From assembly GCA_902576605.1 (NCBI GenBank), contig CACGVI010000007.1, positions 1 through 46,365 on the forward strand: a DNA stretch of 46,365 nt. The letters are read 5' to 3'. Below the pieces are notes generated by a model. It saw nothing but the letters and a program-made list of their open reading frames with translations, was not told the DNA's origin and did not search any database. Within the stretch, counting starts at the first letter, position 1. Every line of letters starts with the position of its first letter. Source of the DNA: an uncultured Candidatus Actinomarina sp. GTDB taxonomy: Bacteria > Actinomycetota > Acidimicrobiia > Actinomarinales > Actinomarinaceae. The translations under genes were made by a program, and so were the position numbers. Below, piece by piece: positions 37,915 to 46,365 of the stretch.

Positions 37915-38513
37915 TCTTCATCCCAGGTCTCTTTTAAGTATCCTTTTCTTCCACTTGCCTCGGCATACATTTGGTAACGCATACTCTGTTTTTTATAGAA
38001 ATCTTGATGATATTCTTCAGCAATATAAAATGCTGGAGCATCAGTAATTGCAGTTACAATTGGCTTGCCAAATTTTCCAGAATTTTCTAACTCAGCTTTT
38101 GATTCCTCAGCTAGTTTTTTTTGGCTTTCTCCAACTGTAAATATCTCTGTTCTGTATTGAGTTCCAACATCGGCAAATTGATAATTTAATGCTGTAGGGT
38201 CAATATTTCTCCAAAAAACTTCTAATAACTCTTCATAACTAACTATTTCAGGATCATAAAGTACTTCAACAACTTCTGCGTGACCTGTTGTTCCAGTAGT
38301 TACTTCTTCATATGTTGGATTTTCTACGGTCCCGCCCATATACCCTGATGTTGCCTCAATAACACCATCCAAGTCTTCGAAAGGTGGCTCCATGCACCAA
38401 AAACAGCCTCCTGCAAAATAGGCTTTTTCATAACCTTCAGTCATATTTGTCTCCACTGTAGAAATAGAACATGATATTAATACTAATAACAAGGAGATTT
38501 TTAAATAACTCAT
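37911..38513 (-). CDS. msrA: Peptide methionine sulfoxide reductase A, lipoprotein-like signal
   Basis: AGGCFWCMEPPFEDLDGV, GTTGHAEVVEV; N-term LLLVLISCS lipobox-like. Confidence 0.93.
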   Translation of the reverse strand: MSYLKISLLLVLISCSISTVETNMTEGYEKAYFAGGCFWCMEPPFEDLDGVIEATSGYMGGTVENPTYEEVTTGTTGHAEVVEVLYDPEIVSYEELLEVFWRNIDPTALNYQFADVGTQYRTEIFTVGESQKKLAEESKAELENSGKFGKPIVTAITDAPAFYIAEEYHQDFYKKQSMRYQMYAEASGRKGYLKETWDED

Positions 38514-38626
38514 AAAATAATGTTATTGCTTAAATATCTAAAACCTAAATTAAAAAATAGTTTTAAAAATTTAAGTTAGATATATAATTAAATTAATCCT
38601 TCGACCTGAAAGGCGGAGAGAGGAAT

Positions 38627-39490
38627 ATGAAAATAACAGTACCTAAAATTTTAGATTTAAAATCTGAACGTCAAATAACAATGATGACAGCTTATGACTT
38701 TCCTACATCAAAGGCTGTTTCAGAAGCCCAAATAGACATAATACTCGTAGGTGATTCATTGGCCCAAGTTGTTTTAGGCCACAATGATACCCTGTCTGTA
38801 ACTATGGATGAAATGCTACATCATGTACGAGCTGTAACCCGCGCAAAACCAAACTGTCTAGTAGTAGCAGACATGCCTTACATGAGCTATCACAATACAA
38901 AAGAAGAAGCAGTCAAAAATGCCGCAAGGTTTATTCAAGAAGGGAAAGCGGACGCAGTCAAGCTTGAAGGTGGCTTTAAAAGAAGAGATATTATAGAGGC
39001 AATAATTAGTGCAGAAATACCAGTAATGGGCCATCTAGGCCTAACTCCCCAATCAAAAAACATGATGGGTGGATATAAAGTTCAAGGTAAAACATTAGAG
39101 TTGGCAACAGAACTGTTAGAAGAGGCAATACTATTAGAAACTCTGGGGTGTTTTTCAATGGTTCTTGAAGGAGTCCCCTCAGTTGTTGCAGAAGTACTTA
39201 CAGAAAAAGTATCTATACCAACAATAGGCATAGGCGCTGGAGTTAATGTTGATGGACAGGTTTTAGTCTTCCATGATCTTATAGGGATGAAGTCTAAAGA
39301 ATATATTGATGCAAAGTTTGTGAAAAGATATTCAAATCAGCATGAACAAGTTGTAAAAGCTTTAGAAAATTTTAAAAATGAAGTAGAAAATAAAAAATTT
39401 CCAACTGAACACCATTCATATGAAGCTGGCAAAATCACTGAAAATAATCTCAAAGAGTGGAAAAAAGAAATTAAAAAAATTCTGTCATAG
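38627..39490 (+). CDS. panB: 3-methyl-2-oxobutanoate hydroxymethyltransferase
   Basis: MMTAYDFPTSKA, LVGDSLAQVVLGH, VMGHLGLTPQS, IGIGAG. Confidence 0.95.
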   Translation: MKITVPKILDLKSERQITMMTAYDFPTSKAVSEAQIDIILVGDSLAQVVLGHNDTLSVTMDEMLHHVRAVTRAKPNCLVVADMPYMSYHNTKEEAVKNAARFIQEGKADAVKLEGGFKRRDIIEAIISAEIPVMGHLGLTPQSKNMMGGYKVQGKTLELATELLEEAILLETLGCFSMVLEGVPSVVAEVLTEKVSIPTIGIGAGVNVDGQVLVFHDLIGMKSKEYIDAKFVKRYSNQHEQVVKALENFKNEVENKKFPTEHHSYEAGKITENNLKEWKKEIKKILS

Positions 39491-39514
39491 TACATATCTA
39501 GTATTAAATTAATA

Positions 39515-39550
39515 GGTACCTGCTTCGAAAGAAGCCACGTATAAGTGTCC
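39515..39550 (+). promoter_or_regulatory. Hairpin leader of the rpsF operon
   Basis: GCTTC-GAAA-GAAGC (39522-39535) with possible outer GGTAC/GTGTCC pairing, just before rpsF RBS. Confidence 0.5.
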
Positions 39551-39561
39551 ATAGGAGAAAA

Positions 39562-39849
39562 ATGAATAAATATGACTTAGTCTCAATAGTGAGGCCAACT
39601 GCAGACGATACAGTTGTCGAATCAATACACAAAGCAATAACAGATGTTATTTTAAGTGGTAGTGGTAATGTTATAGAACAAGGCGTCTGGAAAAAAAGAA
39701 AACTTGCCTACGAGATAGATACTTTCAAAGAAGGCATCTATACAATCACAACTTTTGAAAGCTCTTCAGAAGTTCCTGCAGAACTGGATAGAGTGCTAAA
39801 AATATCTGATGATGTCATTAGACACAAAGTCTTAAAGATGGAAAGCTAG
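39562..39849 (+). CDS. rpsF: 30S ribosomal protein S6
   Basis: Sequence and gene order rpsF-ssb-rpsR-rplI-dnaB. Confidence 0.93.
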   Translation: MNKYDLVSIVRPTADDTVVESIHKAITDVILSGSGNVIEQGVWKKRKLAYEIDTFKEGIYTITTFESSSEVPAELDRVLKISDDVIRHKVLKMES

Positions 39850-39861
39850 AGGTAGATAAAA

Positions 39862-40287
39862 ATGGTAGATAATACGGTAACAATAATTGGAAATTTAACT
39901 GCTGATCCGGAAATCAGAGTGACTGATAGTGGTGCAACATTGGCTGAAATAAGGATTGCACAAAATAAAAATAAAAGAAATGCTGATGGATCTTGGGAAC
40001 CTGGAGATCCAATGTTTTTTCAAGGAACTGTTTGGAATGATATGGCAGAAAATGCTGCAGCATCACTTCAAAAAGGGATGAGAGTAATTGTTGTAGGTAA
40101 ATTGAACTACAGATCTTGGGAAACACAAGATGGACAAAATAGGTCGGTAGTTGATATTTCAATTGACGAAATTGCACCAAGCTTAAGATGGGCCAAAGCA
40201 AGTGTCGAAAGGGCATCTGGTGGAATGCCTTCAAGTCAAGAGCCTGTAGCTAGAGAAAATTATGAAGAAGACGAAGCACCGTTTTAA
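39862..40287 (+). CDS. ssb: Single-stranded DNA-binding protein
   Basis: TIIGNLTADPEIRVT OB fold; acidic tail ending EDEAPF. Confidence 0.93.
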   Translation: MVDNTVTIIGNLTADPEIRVTDSGATLAEIRIAQNKNKRNADGSWEPGDPMFFQGTVWNDMAENAAASLQKGMRVIVVGKLNYRSWETQDGQNRSVVDISIDEIAPSLRWAKASVERASGGMPSSQEPVARENYEEDEAPF

Positions 40288-40299
40288 GGAGTTGTAAAT

Positions 40300-40581
40300 A
40301 TGGCAAATACAAAAAGAAATACTGGTAGAAGGTCTTCAAAATACGAAACTCCTAAACCAAGAAGAATAACTAAAAAACAGATTGAAAATGCAACATACAA
40401 AGATGTAAAACTCTTAGAAAAGTTTATTTCTGATCGTGGAAAAATTAGATCAAGCTTAATTACTGGCATTACAAAACAGGAACAAGCAAAGGTAGCCAGA
40501 TTAATAAAAGTTGCAAGAGAGTTAGCACTTCTACCTTATGTAACAACAAGTTCATACAAGCAAAGTTACAACAGAAGATGA
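40300..40581 (+). CDS. rpsR: 30S ribosomal protein S18
   Basis: [47 protein letters not shown]. Confidence 0.95.
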   Translation: MANTKRNTGRRSSKYETPKPRRITKKQIENATYKDVKLLEKFISDRGKIRSSLITGITKQEQAKVARLIKVARELALLPYVTTSSYKQSYNRR

Positions 40582-41030
40582 AGTTAATCCTTAACTCAGA
40601 TGTTCAGTCATTAGGAAAAAAAGGTGATATTGTTGATGTTGCAAAAGGCTATGCAAGAAACTATCTCTTGCCTAAAAAATTAGCAATAATTGCAACAGCA
40701 AATAATTTAGAGTTTGCCAAAAAGCTTCAAGAGAAAAGACAAGAACAAGCTCAAATAAATTCTGAGCTCGCAGATTCAATCAAGACAGCACTCGCTGATG
40801 CACATATAGTTATTTCCCAAAATTCTACCGATGAAGGAACTTTATACGCTGCGATTAGTAACGAGCAGATAACTGAAGCAGTTGAGACATTTTCAGGCTT
40901 TAAACTTAAAGAAGAACAAATTAATGTTGAGAATCAGGTAAAAGAAATCGGCTTACACACTGTAAGAGTAGTTTTAGGACCTGATGCAAGCTTCGACATT
41001 ACATTAGATATCGTTCCAGATACGAAATAA
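40578..41030 (+). CDS. rplI: 50S ribosomal protein L9
   Basis: [36 protein letters not shown]. Confidence 0.95.
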   Translation: MKLILNSDVQSLGKKGDIVDVAKGYARNYLLPKKLAIIATANNLEFAKKLQEKRQEQAQINSELADSIKTALADAHIVISQNSTDEGTLYAAISNEQITEAVETFSGFKLKEEQINVENQVKEIGLHTVRVVLGPDASFDITLDIVPDTK

Positions 41031-42388
41031 TGGCTGGTCCTGAGGCACTTTCATCCAGAGGCAACCAATCTTTAGGTAAAGTGCCTCCACACAGTTTAGA
41101 AGCAGAAGAGGCTCTTTTGGGCAGTGCATTGCTCTCAAGAGAAGCAGTAACAAGGCTCATGGAAGAGGTAAAGCCAACAGATTTTTATAGTCCTTCTAAT
41201 CAAAGTGTTTATGAAGCAATGAAAGGACTGTTTGATACAGGTAATCCGATTGACACTGTAACTGTCTCAGAACATATTTTTAAAGATACAAAAAACTCAT
41301 CTGTAAACGCCTCCTATATAGCAAGACTTATTGAGAATGTTCCTAGTTCTGCAAATTTTGAGAGATACATAGAGATTGTTTTAGAACACTCACACAGGAG
41401 AAAACTCCTAAAAGCTAGTGGTAGAATTGAGTTATTAGCCATGGCTATGGATAAAGAAATTCATAGTGTTTTGGATGAAGCAGAACAAACAATTTTTACT
41501 GCTTCTGATGATGCAATTGGTGATGGTCTAGTCGGAGTAAATGATGTTCTAGAATCGGCAATAGAGAGAATTGAAGAAATTGAAAATAGAGGGACTGGGC
41601 TATCAGGACTCCCAACCTATTTTTCAGATTTAGATTATTATCTCTCAGGGTTACAAGAAGGAAATTTAGCAGTTCTTGCTTCTAGGCCAAGTATGGGTAA
41701 ATCATCTTTGGCTTTAAATATTGCAACTAATGCAGCAAAAGATGGAAAGATAGCTGCATTTTTCTCCCTTGAAATGACAAAAGAAGAGTTGGTTCAAAGA
41801 GTTTTGTTTTCTGAAGCAAAAGTTACTTCTGGAGATGCTAGAAAAGGACAATTGGGACCAGAAAAATGGTCAAGAGTTGTTGAAGCAGCTTCAAAAGTCA
41901 ACAACCTACCACTGTATTTTGATGACGCACCAGTTATTACAGTTACAGATATACGCGCAAAATCAAGAAGACTAAAGTCTTCTAAGGGTCTAGACCTTAT
42001 ACTTGTTGACTATCTACAACTAATGCAAAGTTCTTCTGGCGATAATAGACAGCAAGAAATCGCTGAAATAAGTAGAAACTTAAAAAACTTAGCTAGAGAA
42101 TTAAAAGTTCCAATATTTGCACTTTCACAGCTAAACAGAGCAGCAGAGGCTAGGGAAGATAAAAGACCACGTTTAGGTGACTTAAGAGAATCTGGAGCAA
42201 TTGAGCAGGATGCTGACATAGTTATGATGCTTTACAGAGACGATTATTACAATCCAGGTACCGAAACTCCAGGTGTTGCAGAAGTAAATATTGTCAAAAA
42301 CAGATCTGGACAAACTGGAAAAGTAGATCTTTTCTTTAGTAAAGAATTTACACAATTTAGTAATTATTCGAAACAAGACCAACAATAA
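41030..42388 (+). CDS. dnaB: Replicative DNA helicase
   Basis: PPHSLEAEEALLGS, ASRPSMGKSSLALN Walker A, SLEM, VDYLQLM, SQLNRAAE; no intein evident. Confidence 0.95.
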   Translation: MAGPEALSSRGNQSLGKVPPHSLEAEEALLGSALLSREAVTRLMEEVKPTDFYSPSNQSVYEAMKGLFDTGNPIDTVTVSEHIFKDTKNSSVNASYIARLIENVPSSANFERYIEIVLEHSHRRKLLKASGRIELLAMAMDKEIHSVLDEAEQTIFTASDDAIGDGLVGVNDVLESAIERIEEIENRGTGLSGLPTYFSDLDYYLSGLQEGNLAVLASRPSMGKSSLALNIATNAAKDGKIAAFFSLEMTKEELVQRVLFSEAKVTSGDARKGQLGPEKWSRVVEAASKVNNLPLYFDDAPVITVTDIRAKSRRLKSSKGLDLILVDYLQLMQSSSGDNRQQEIAEISRNLKNLARELKVPIFALSQLNRAAEAREDKRPRLGDLRESGAIEQDADIVMMLYRDDYYNPGTETPGVAEVNIVKNRSGQTGKVDLFFSKEFTQFSNYSKQDQQ

Positions 42389-42390
42389 GT

Positions 42391-43239
42391 TTGAATAAAA
42401 AACTCAGGGCTTATTTCCTTATTAGCTTATTAGCAATTTGCTGGGGCTCTATTCCTTTAATAATTAGAACATCTGACATCAGTTCTTTGTCCCTAGTAGG
42501 TATAAGAACTTTTCTAGGTACTATATTTTTGTTAATCTTCGTTCTCTGGAAAAGGCAAATTACAAAAGATTTACTTTATTCTGGAATTTTCCTGGGTCCA
42601 TTATTGGCAATACATTGGTCAACGATGTTCAAATCTATAGAGTTGAATACTGTAGCGATAGGTATAGGCTTAGTATTTTCTTATCCTATATTTATTTTGA
42701 TAATTGAATTACTTCGTAGAAAAAATATTAAAAAATTTCAAGTAATACTTATCTTTACCGGTTTCTTTGGTTTATACCTCCTTTTAGATTTTTCTACAAT
42801 CTCATCTGTTGTAGGAGTAGTTTATGGATTAGTAAGTGCATTTTCTTTGGCAATTTTAATAATTTATGGATCTTCAAAGTCGCTTAAATTTGGGGGGCTT
42901 AATGTCGCATTTGTTCAAGTATTATTTGCTGCAATAATCTTGTCTCCATTTACGTACGAAGGATTTTCTTGGATGATAGATAATTTACTAGTTAGCGTTT
43001 TCCTTGGATTTTTCCTTACTGGGATTGGATTAACTACTTATTGGTATGTAATTAAATTTATACCACCCGTGTCTATTGGAACAATAACCTATCTTGAACC
43101 AGTAACAGGAGTAATTATTGGCGCAATGATTTTGAATGAATCATTAAGAATATCTCAGTATATTGGTTTTGCTATTGTTTTATTTATTGGAATTATTCAA
43201 GTTATTATGGATACTAAGAATCAAGTTCAATCATTTTGA
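42391..43239 (+). CDS. EamA/DMT-family transporter (TTG start)
   Basis: About 10 TM; WGSIPLIIR and YLEPVTGVIIGAMILNE motifs. Confidence 0.88.
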   Translation: MNKKLRAYFLISLLAICWGSIPLIIRTSDISSLSLVGIRTFLGTIFLLIFVLWKRQITKDLLYSGIFLGPLLAIHWSTMFKSIELNTVAIGIGLVFSYPIFILIIELLRRKNIKKFQVILIFTGFFGLYLLLDFSTISSVVGVVYGLVSAFSLAILIIYGSSKSLKFGGLNVAFVQVLFAAIILSPFTYEGFSWMIDNLLVSVFLGFFLTGIGLTTYWYVIKFIPPVSIGTITYLEPVTGVIIGAMILNESLRISQYIGFAIVLFIGIIQVIMDTKNQVQSF

Positions 43240-43618
43240 AATTAGAGTTATCTAAAAATGAACTAAGCTCAAATTTTAGACCCGTAATTTTTAAATAATT
43301 TTTTAGATATTCAGATTGGACAAAGATTGGAAAAGAAATTTTTCTAAAACTTTCCCGATTTAAATGGGCGATAATTTTATTATTCTCTAGTTCTTTTAAT
43401 GCACTCGATACTTTTTCAAAATTTATTACAACTTCATTTTTTTTGAGAAATTCAAGCACTTTTAAGGTAAAAGGGTTTTTTTCCTTAATTTCATACTTTG
43501 AAATTAAGGAGTATTCTGCTTCTAGGCTAACTAAATTTTCTTGATTTAATGACAAAAATTTTCCATCATTTTTAACCGATAAATTATTGTCCTCTAATAA
43601 TAAAAAATTATATTCCAT
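43214..43618 (-). CDS. Hypothetical protein
   Basis: 134-aa ORF; no recognised motif. Confidence 0.45.
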   Translation of the reverse strand: MEYNFLLLEDNNLSVKNDGKFLSLNQENLVSLEAEYSLISKYEIKEKNPFTLKVLEFLKKNEVVINFEKVSSALKELENNKIIAHLNRESFRKISFPIFVQSEYLKNYLKITGLKFELSSFLDNSNFKMIELDS

Positions 43619-43759
43619 ATTTTGAACATTAATTGATTAATAAAATTAGAACTATTGCAATATTCGATATATTGAGTTACAAAAGCTTGATAAGTCTGAA
43701 CTAAATAATATCTCAAAAAAATTCACAAAGAGAGCGAAAGTTCATAATATGGTTTTATA

Positions 43760-44428
43760 TTGAAAACTTATGGTGTAATTCTTGCAGCAGGTGATAGCAC
43801 TCGCTTTGGTGCGGAAGTAAATAAACTTTTTTATAAAGTAAATGGCAAAGAGCTTGTCCTGTATCCTGTTGAAACTTTTTTGAAAAATATTGATATTGAT
43901 GAAGTAATTTTAGTTTCCTCTGATACAAACAAATCAAAACTAGAAAATCTTTTAGCTGATCATCAAAGTGTTTCAATTATTCTTGGTGGAGATTCAAGAC
44001 AAGATAGTGAATATTTTGCACTTCAACATTTACAAAATAAAGCCACAGACAATTGTTTAATTGTGATCCATGATGCTGCACGATCTTTTGTATCTTCAAA
44101 GCTTTTAACAAATTTGGTTAACGCAGCAAAAGAACATGGATCCGCAGCTCCTTATTTAGACAACAGTAAATTTTACGATAAAGAAAATGATGAAATTGTT
44201 AGAAATAGAAAAATAGTAGATATTCAGACACCTCAAGTTTATAAATTTAAAGAATTGTTTGATTGTTATTCATTCCTATCAAAAAATAATGTTACTGGCA
44301 TGGTTGATACAACAGAAAGCATGTTCAAGTTTAACAAATACGAAACCCACGTAATTAGAGGTGAAAATAGTAACTTAAAAATAACTTACAAAAGTGATTT
44401 AGAAATTATTGAGAAAGCCTTTAATTAA
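43760..44428 (+). CDS. IspD/TarI-like cytidylyltransferase (TTG start)
   Basis: LAAGDSTRFG..NKLFYKVNGK, VIHDAARSFV, GENSNLKITYKSDL. Confidence 0.85.
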   Translation: MKTYGVILAAGDSTRFGAEVNKLFYKVNGKELVLYPVETFLKNIDIDEVILVSSDTNKSKLENLLADHQSVSIILGGDSRQDSEYFALQHLQNKATDNCLIVIHDAARSFVSSKLLTNLVNAAKEHGSAAPYLDNSKFYDKENDEIVRNRKIVDIQTPQVYKFKELFDCYSFLSKNNVTGMVDTTESMFKFNKYETHVIRGENSNLKITYKSDLEIIEKAFN

Positions 44429-44429
44429 A

Positions 44430-45659
44430 ATGAATCAACTAGATAAATTTAAAACTTTTATTGAGGATCGCAGTGAAAACATAAAAGTAGGGCTTGTTGG
44501 AGCAGGTCAAATGGGACAAGGGATTGTTGCCCAGATATCAAAAATGTACGGGGTAGATCTCGTGTGTATTATTGATAGAAATCAAAAACAACTAGAGATT
44601 GCTTCTGATCGATATAAAAAACACAAAAAAAATCAGATTTTGTCCTCTGATAGTATTGCAGCTTTAGACAATATTGAACTTGATATTGTTATTGAAGCAA
44701 CAGGAACGCCTGCTGCAGGGGCTATTGTTGCTAAAAATGTTTTAAATCGAGGTATTAATTTAATTTTATTAAATGTGGAAACTGAGGCAACTATCGGCTT
44801 AGCTTTAAGAAAGGAGGCAGAAAAAAATAATGCCATAGTTACAGTTGCTGATGGCGATGAACCCGTAGCTGCCCTTGACTTATATAACTTTGCTAAAGAA
44901 CTTTCGTTTGAAGTTATATCAATTGGAAAAGGTAAAAATAACCCATTTAATACATTTGCTACTCCCAGTTCATTAACAAAAGAAGCATCTTTAAAACAAA
45001 TGAATTCAAAAATGTTAACAAGTTTTGTTGATGGTACTAAAACAATGGTTGAGATGACTGCACTTGCCAATTTTCTCGATTTCAATATAGATATTGATGG
45101 CATGCATGGAATAGAGGCAACATATGAAAATATAAATCAGTACTACATACCAAAAAAAGATGGCGGCTTATTGGATGAATCACAAGTTGTTGATTTCGCT
45201 TTTGGAATTGCTCCAGGTGTTTTTGCTGTAATTTATTCTGAGGATGATTATGTAAATTATGAAATGGAGTATTTAAAAATGGGTAAAGGCCCATATTGGA
45301 CTTTAGCCAGGCCTTACCATTTAACAAGTCTTGAAATACCTAGGACAATAAGACATATTATGCTAGAAAAATATTCCAAGTTAAGTGCACAATCTTGGAA
45401 TGTTGAAGTTGTAGCTTATGCTAAACAAGACATTGAACCGGGCACAAACCTTGGTTCTATTGGAGGAGATTATATATATGGAAAGGCACAGAAAGTATCA
45501 TCATCAAAGGGCCTTCTACCAATTGGCATTGCAGAAGACAATATCGCCACTAAAGCAATAGCAAAAGGAAACCCAATAGCAATAGGAGAAGTGAATGCAC
45601 AAGATAATCAACTATGTGAATATTGGAACTATCAAAATCAAATATTAGATAGTGATTAA
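44430..45659 (+). CDS. NAD(P)-dependent oxidoreductase with C-terminal SAF domain, COG4091-like (start moved from 44409)
   Basis: VGLVGAGQMGQGIVAQ Rossmann; ADGDEPVAALDLYNFA; C-term QDIEPGTNLGSIGGDYIYG SAF-like. Confidence 0.82.
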   Translation: MNQLDKFKTFIEDRSENIKVGLVGAGQMGQGIVAQISKMYGVDLVCIIDRNQKQLEIASDRYKKHKKNQILSSDSIAALDNIELDIVIEATGTPAAGAIVAKNVLNRGINLILLNVETEATIGLALRKEAEKNNAIVTVADGDEPVAALDLYNFAKELSFEVISIGKGKNNPFNTFATPSSLTKEASLKQMNSKMLTSFVDGTKTMVEMTALANFLDFNIDIDGMHGIEATYENINQYYIPKKDGGLLDESQVVDFAFGIAPGVFAVIYSEDDYVNYEMEYLKMGKGPYWTLARPYHLTSLEIPRTIRHIMLEKYSKLSAQSWNVEVVAYAKQDIEPGTNLGSIGGDYIYGKAQKVSSSKGLLPIGIAEDNIATKAIAKGNPIAIGEVNAQDNQLCEYWNYQNQILDSD

Positions 45660-45683
45660 TTTCACAAAGAGTTATTATGAAAC

Positions 45684-46217
45684 TTGATACTGATGAAAAA
45701 TAACAAACAAAGAACTGGAGCACAGGAACTCGATTTTGAGCTAGTTGACCTCTACAAATCAGAAAGAAACAAATCTTCCACCTTAGCTCTTCATTTTGAT
45801 ACTGAAGAAACAAATCAATTTTGTGATTTCACTGAAGTTGTTTTAGAAATAATATCAAAGAGCGGCATTAAGCATGGCTCTGTAACACTTTTTACACCTC
45901 ACACAACTACTGCGGTAGTTATAAATGAATCCGAAACAGGATACATCAATGACTTTAAGAAAAAAATCGAAGAACTTGTACCATCCGACTCTTACTACGA
46001 GCATGATGATTGGGATCTAAGAACAGAAAATATGCAAGAGGATGAAAATGTTAATGGTAGGTCACATGTGAGAGGCACAATAATCGGCTCTACTGGTGTC
46101 ACTTTACCAATAATTAATTCTGAATTAATCATTGGTAGGTGGCAAAGACTATTCTTTGTTGAGTTAGACTGCGCTCGCTCTAGAAGACTTTTTGTTCAAA
46201 CACAAGATTTTAATTAA
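45684..46217 (+). CDS. YjbQ/UPF0047 family protein
   Basis: SVTLFTPHTTTAVVINE, NGRSHVRGTIIGST, GRWQRLFFVELDCAR. Confidence 0.88.
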   Translation: MILMKNNKQRTGAQELDFELVDLYKSERNKSSTLALHFDTEETNQFCDFTEVVLEIISKSGIKHGSVTLFTPHTTTAVVINESETGYINDFKKKIEELVPSDSYYEHDDWDLRTENMQEDENVNGRSHVRGTIIGSTGVTLPIINSELIIGRWQRLFFVELDCARSRRLFVQTQDFN

Positions 46218-46365
46218 CCCTTAACTTCTAAAAAATAATCAGGTTCCTCATCTATTTTCCACTTGATATTACATCCCATGCTTGGATATTGTGGAGATAT
46301 AGTTTCATTAGAATTTAGATAAGCATCAACTGCTTGAGCTAAACTTTCCCCAGTTACTGGTTTAT
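46214..46365 (-). CDS. Thioredoxin/redoxin-family protein, C-terminal part (truncated by window edge)
   Basis: Reverse-strand translation ...KPVTGESLAQAVDAYLNSNETISPQYPSMGCNIKWKIDEEPDYFLEVKG*. Confidence 0.7.
   Translation of the reverse strand, partial: KPVTGESLAQAVDAYLNSNETISPQYPSMGCNIKWKIDEEPDYFLEVKG

Noticed and set aside
41030-42388. Intein or insertion in dnaB
   Set aside because: Helicase motifs are contiguous and length is normal.

Overview
AT-rich, gene-dense 46 kb window from what looks like a streamlined low-GC bacterium. Thr-rich secreted linkers and overall style suggest a marine Actinomycetota/Acidimicrobiia-like genome, but that is inference. Ordinary content includes nfo-lysA, rpsF-ssb-rpsR-rplI-dnaB, panB, trhO, msrA, a P450, cutA, an ArsC-type reductase and IspD-like/SAF-oxidoreductase genes. 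The most interesting parts are: (1) A salvage island (about 28.3-37.9 kb) with an ECF transporter (A1, A2, S, T), two tandem nucleoside-phosphorylase-family genes, a PfkB kinase, a Qng1/DUF2419-type queuosine salvage glycosylase and a nucleoside hydrolase. Two H-type pseudoknot leaders lie in this operon (28291-28325 and 30062-30099). They share their P1 stem sequence, carry compensatory changes in P2, and resemble preQ1-I riboswitches in layout. (2) A ~2.3 kb segment carrying a trypsin-like protease gene, flanked by 70-bp direct repeats that are 3' halves of tRNA-Val(TAC), with no integrase: att-site-like scars. (3) A nucleoside hydrolase / TrpF-like / PfkB operon in which the TrpF-like protein seems to lack the catalytic Cys. 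All calls were made by eye from the sequence and supplied ORFs; no searches or folding programs were run.
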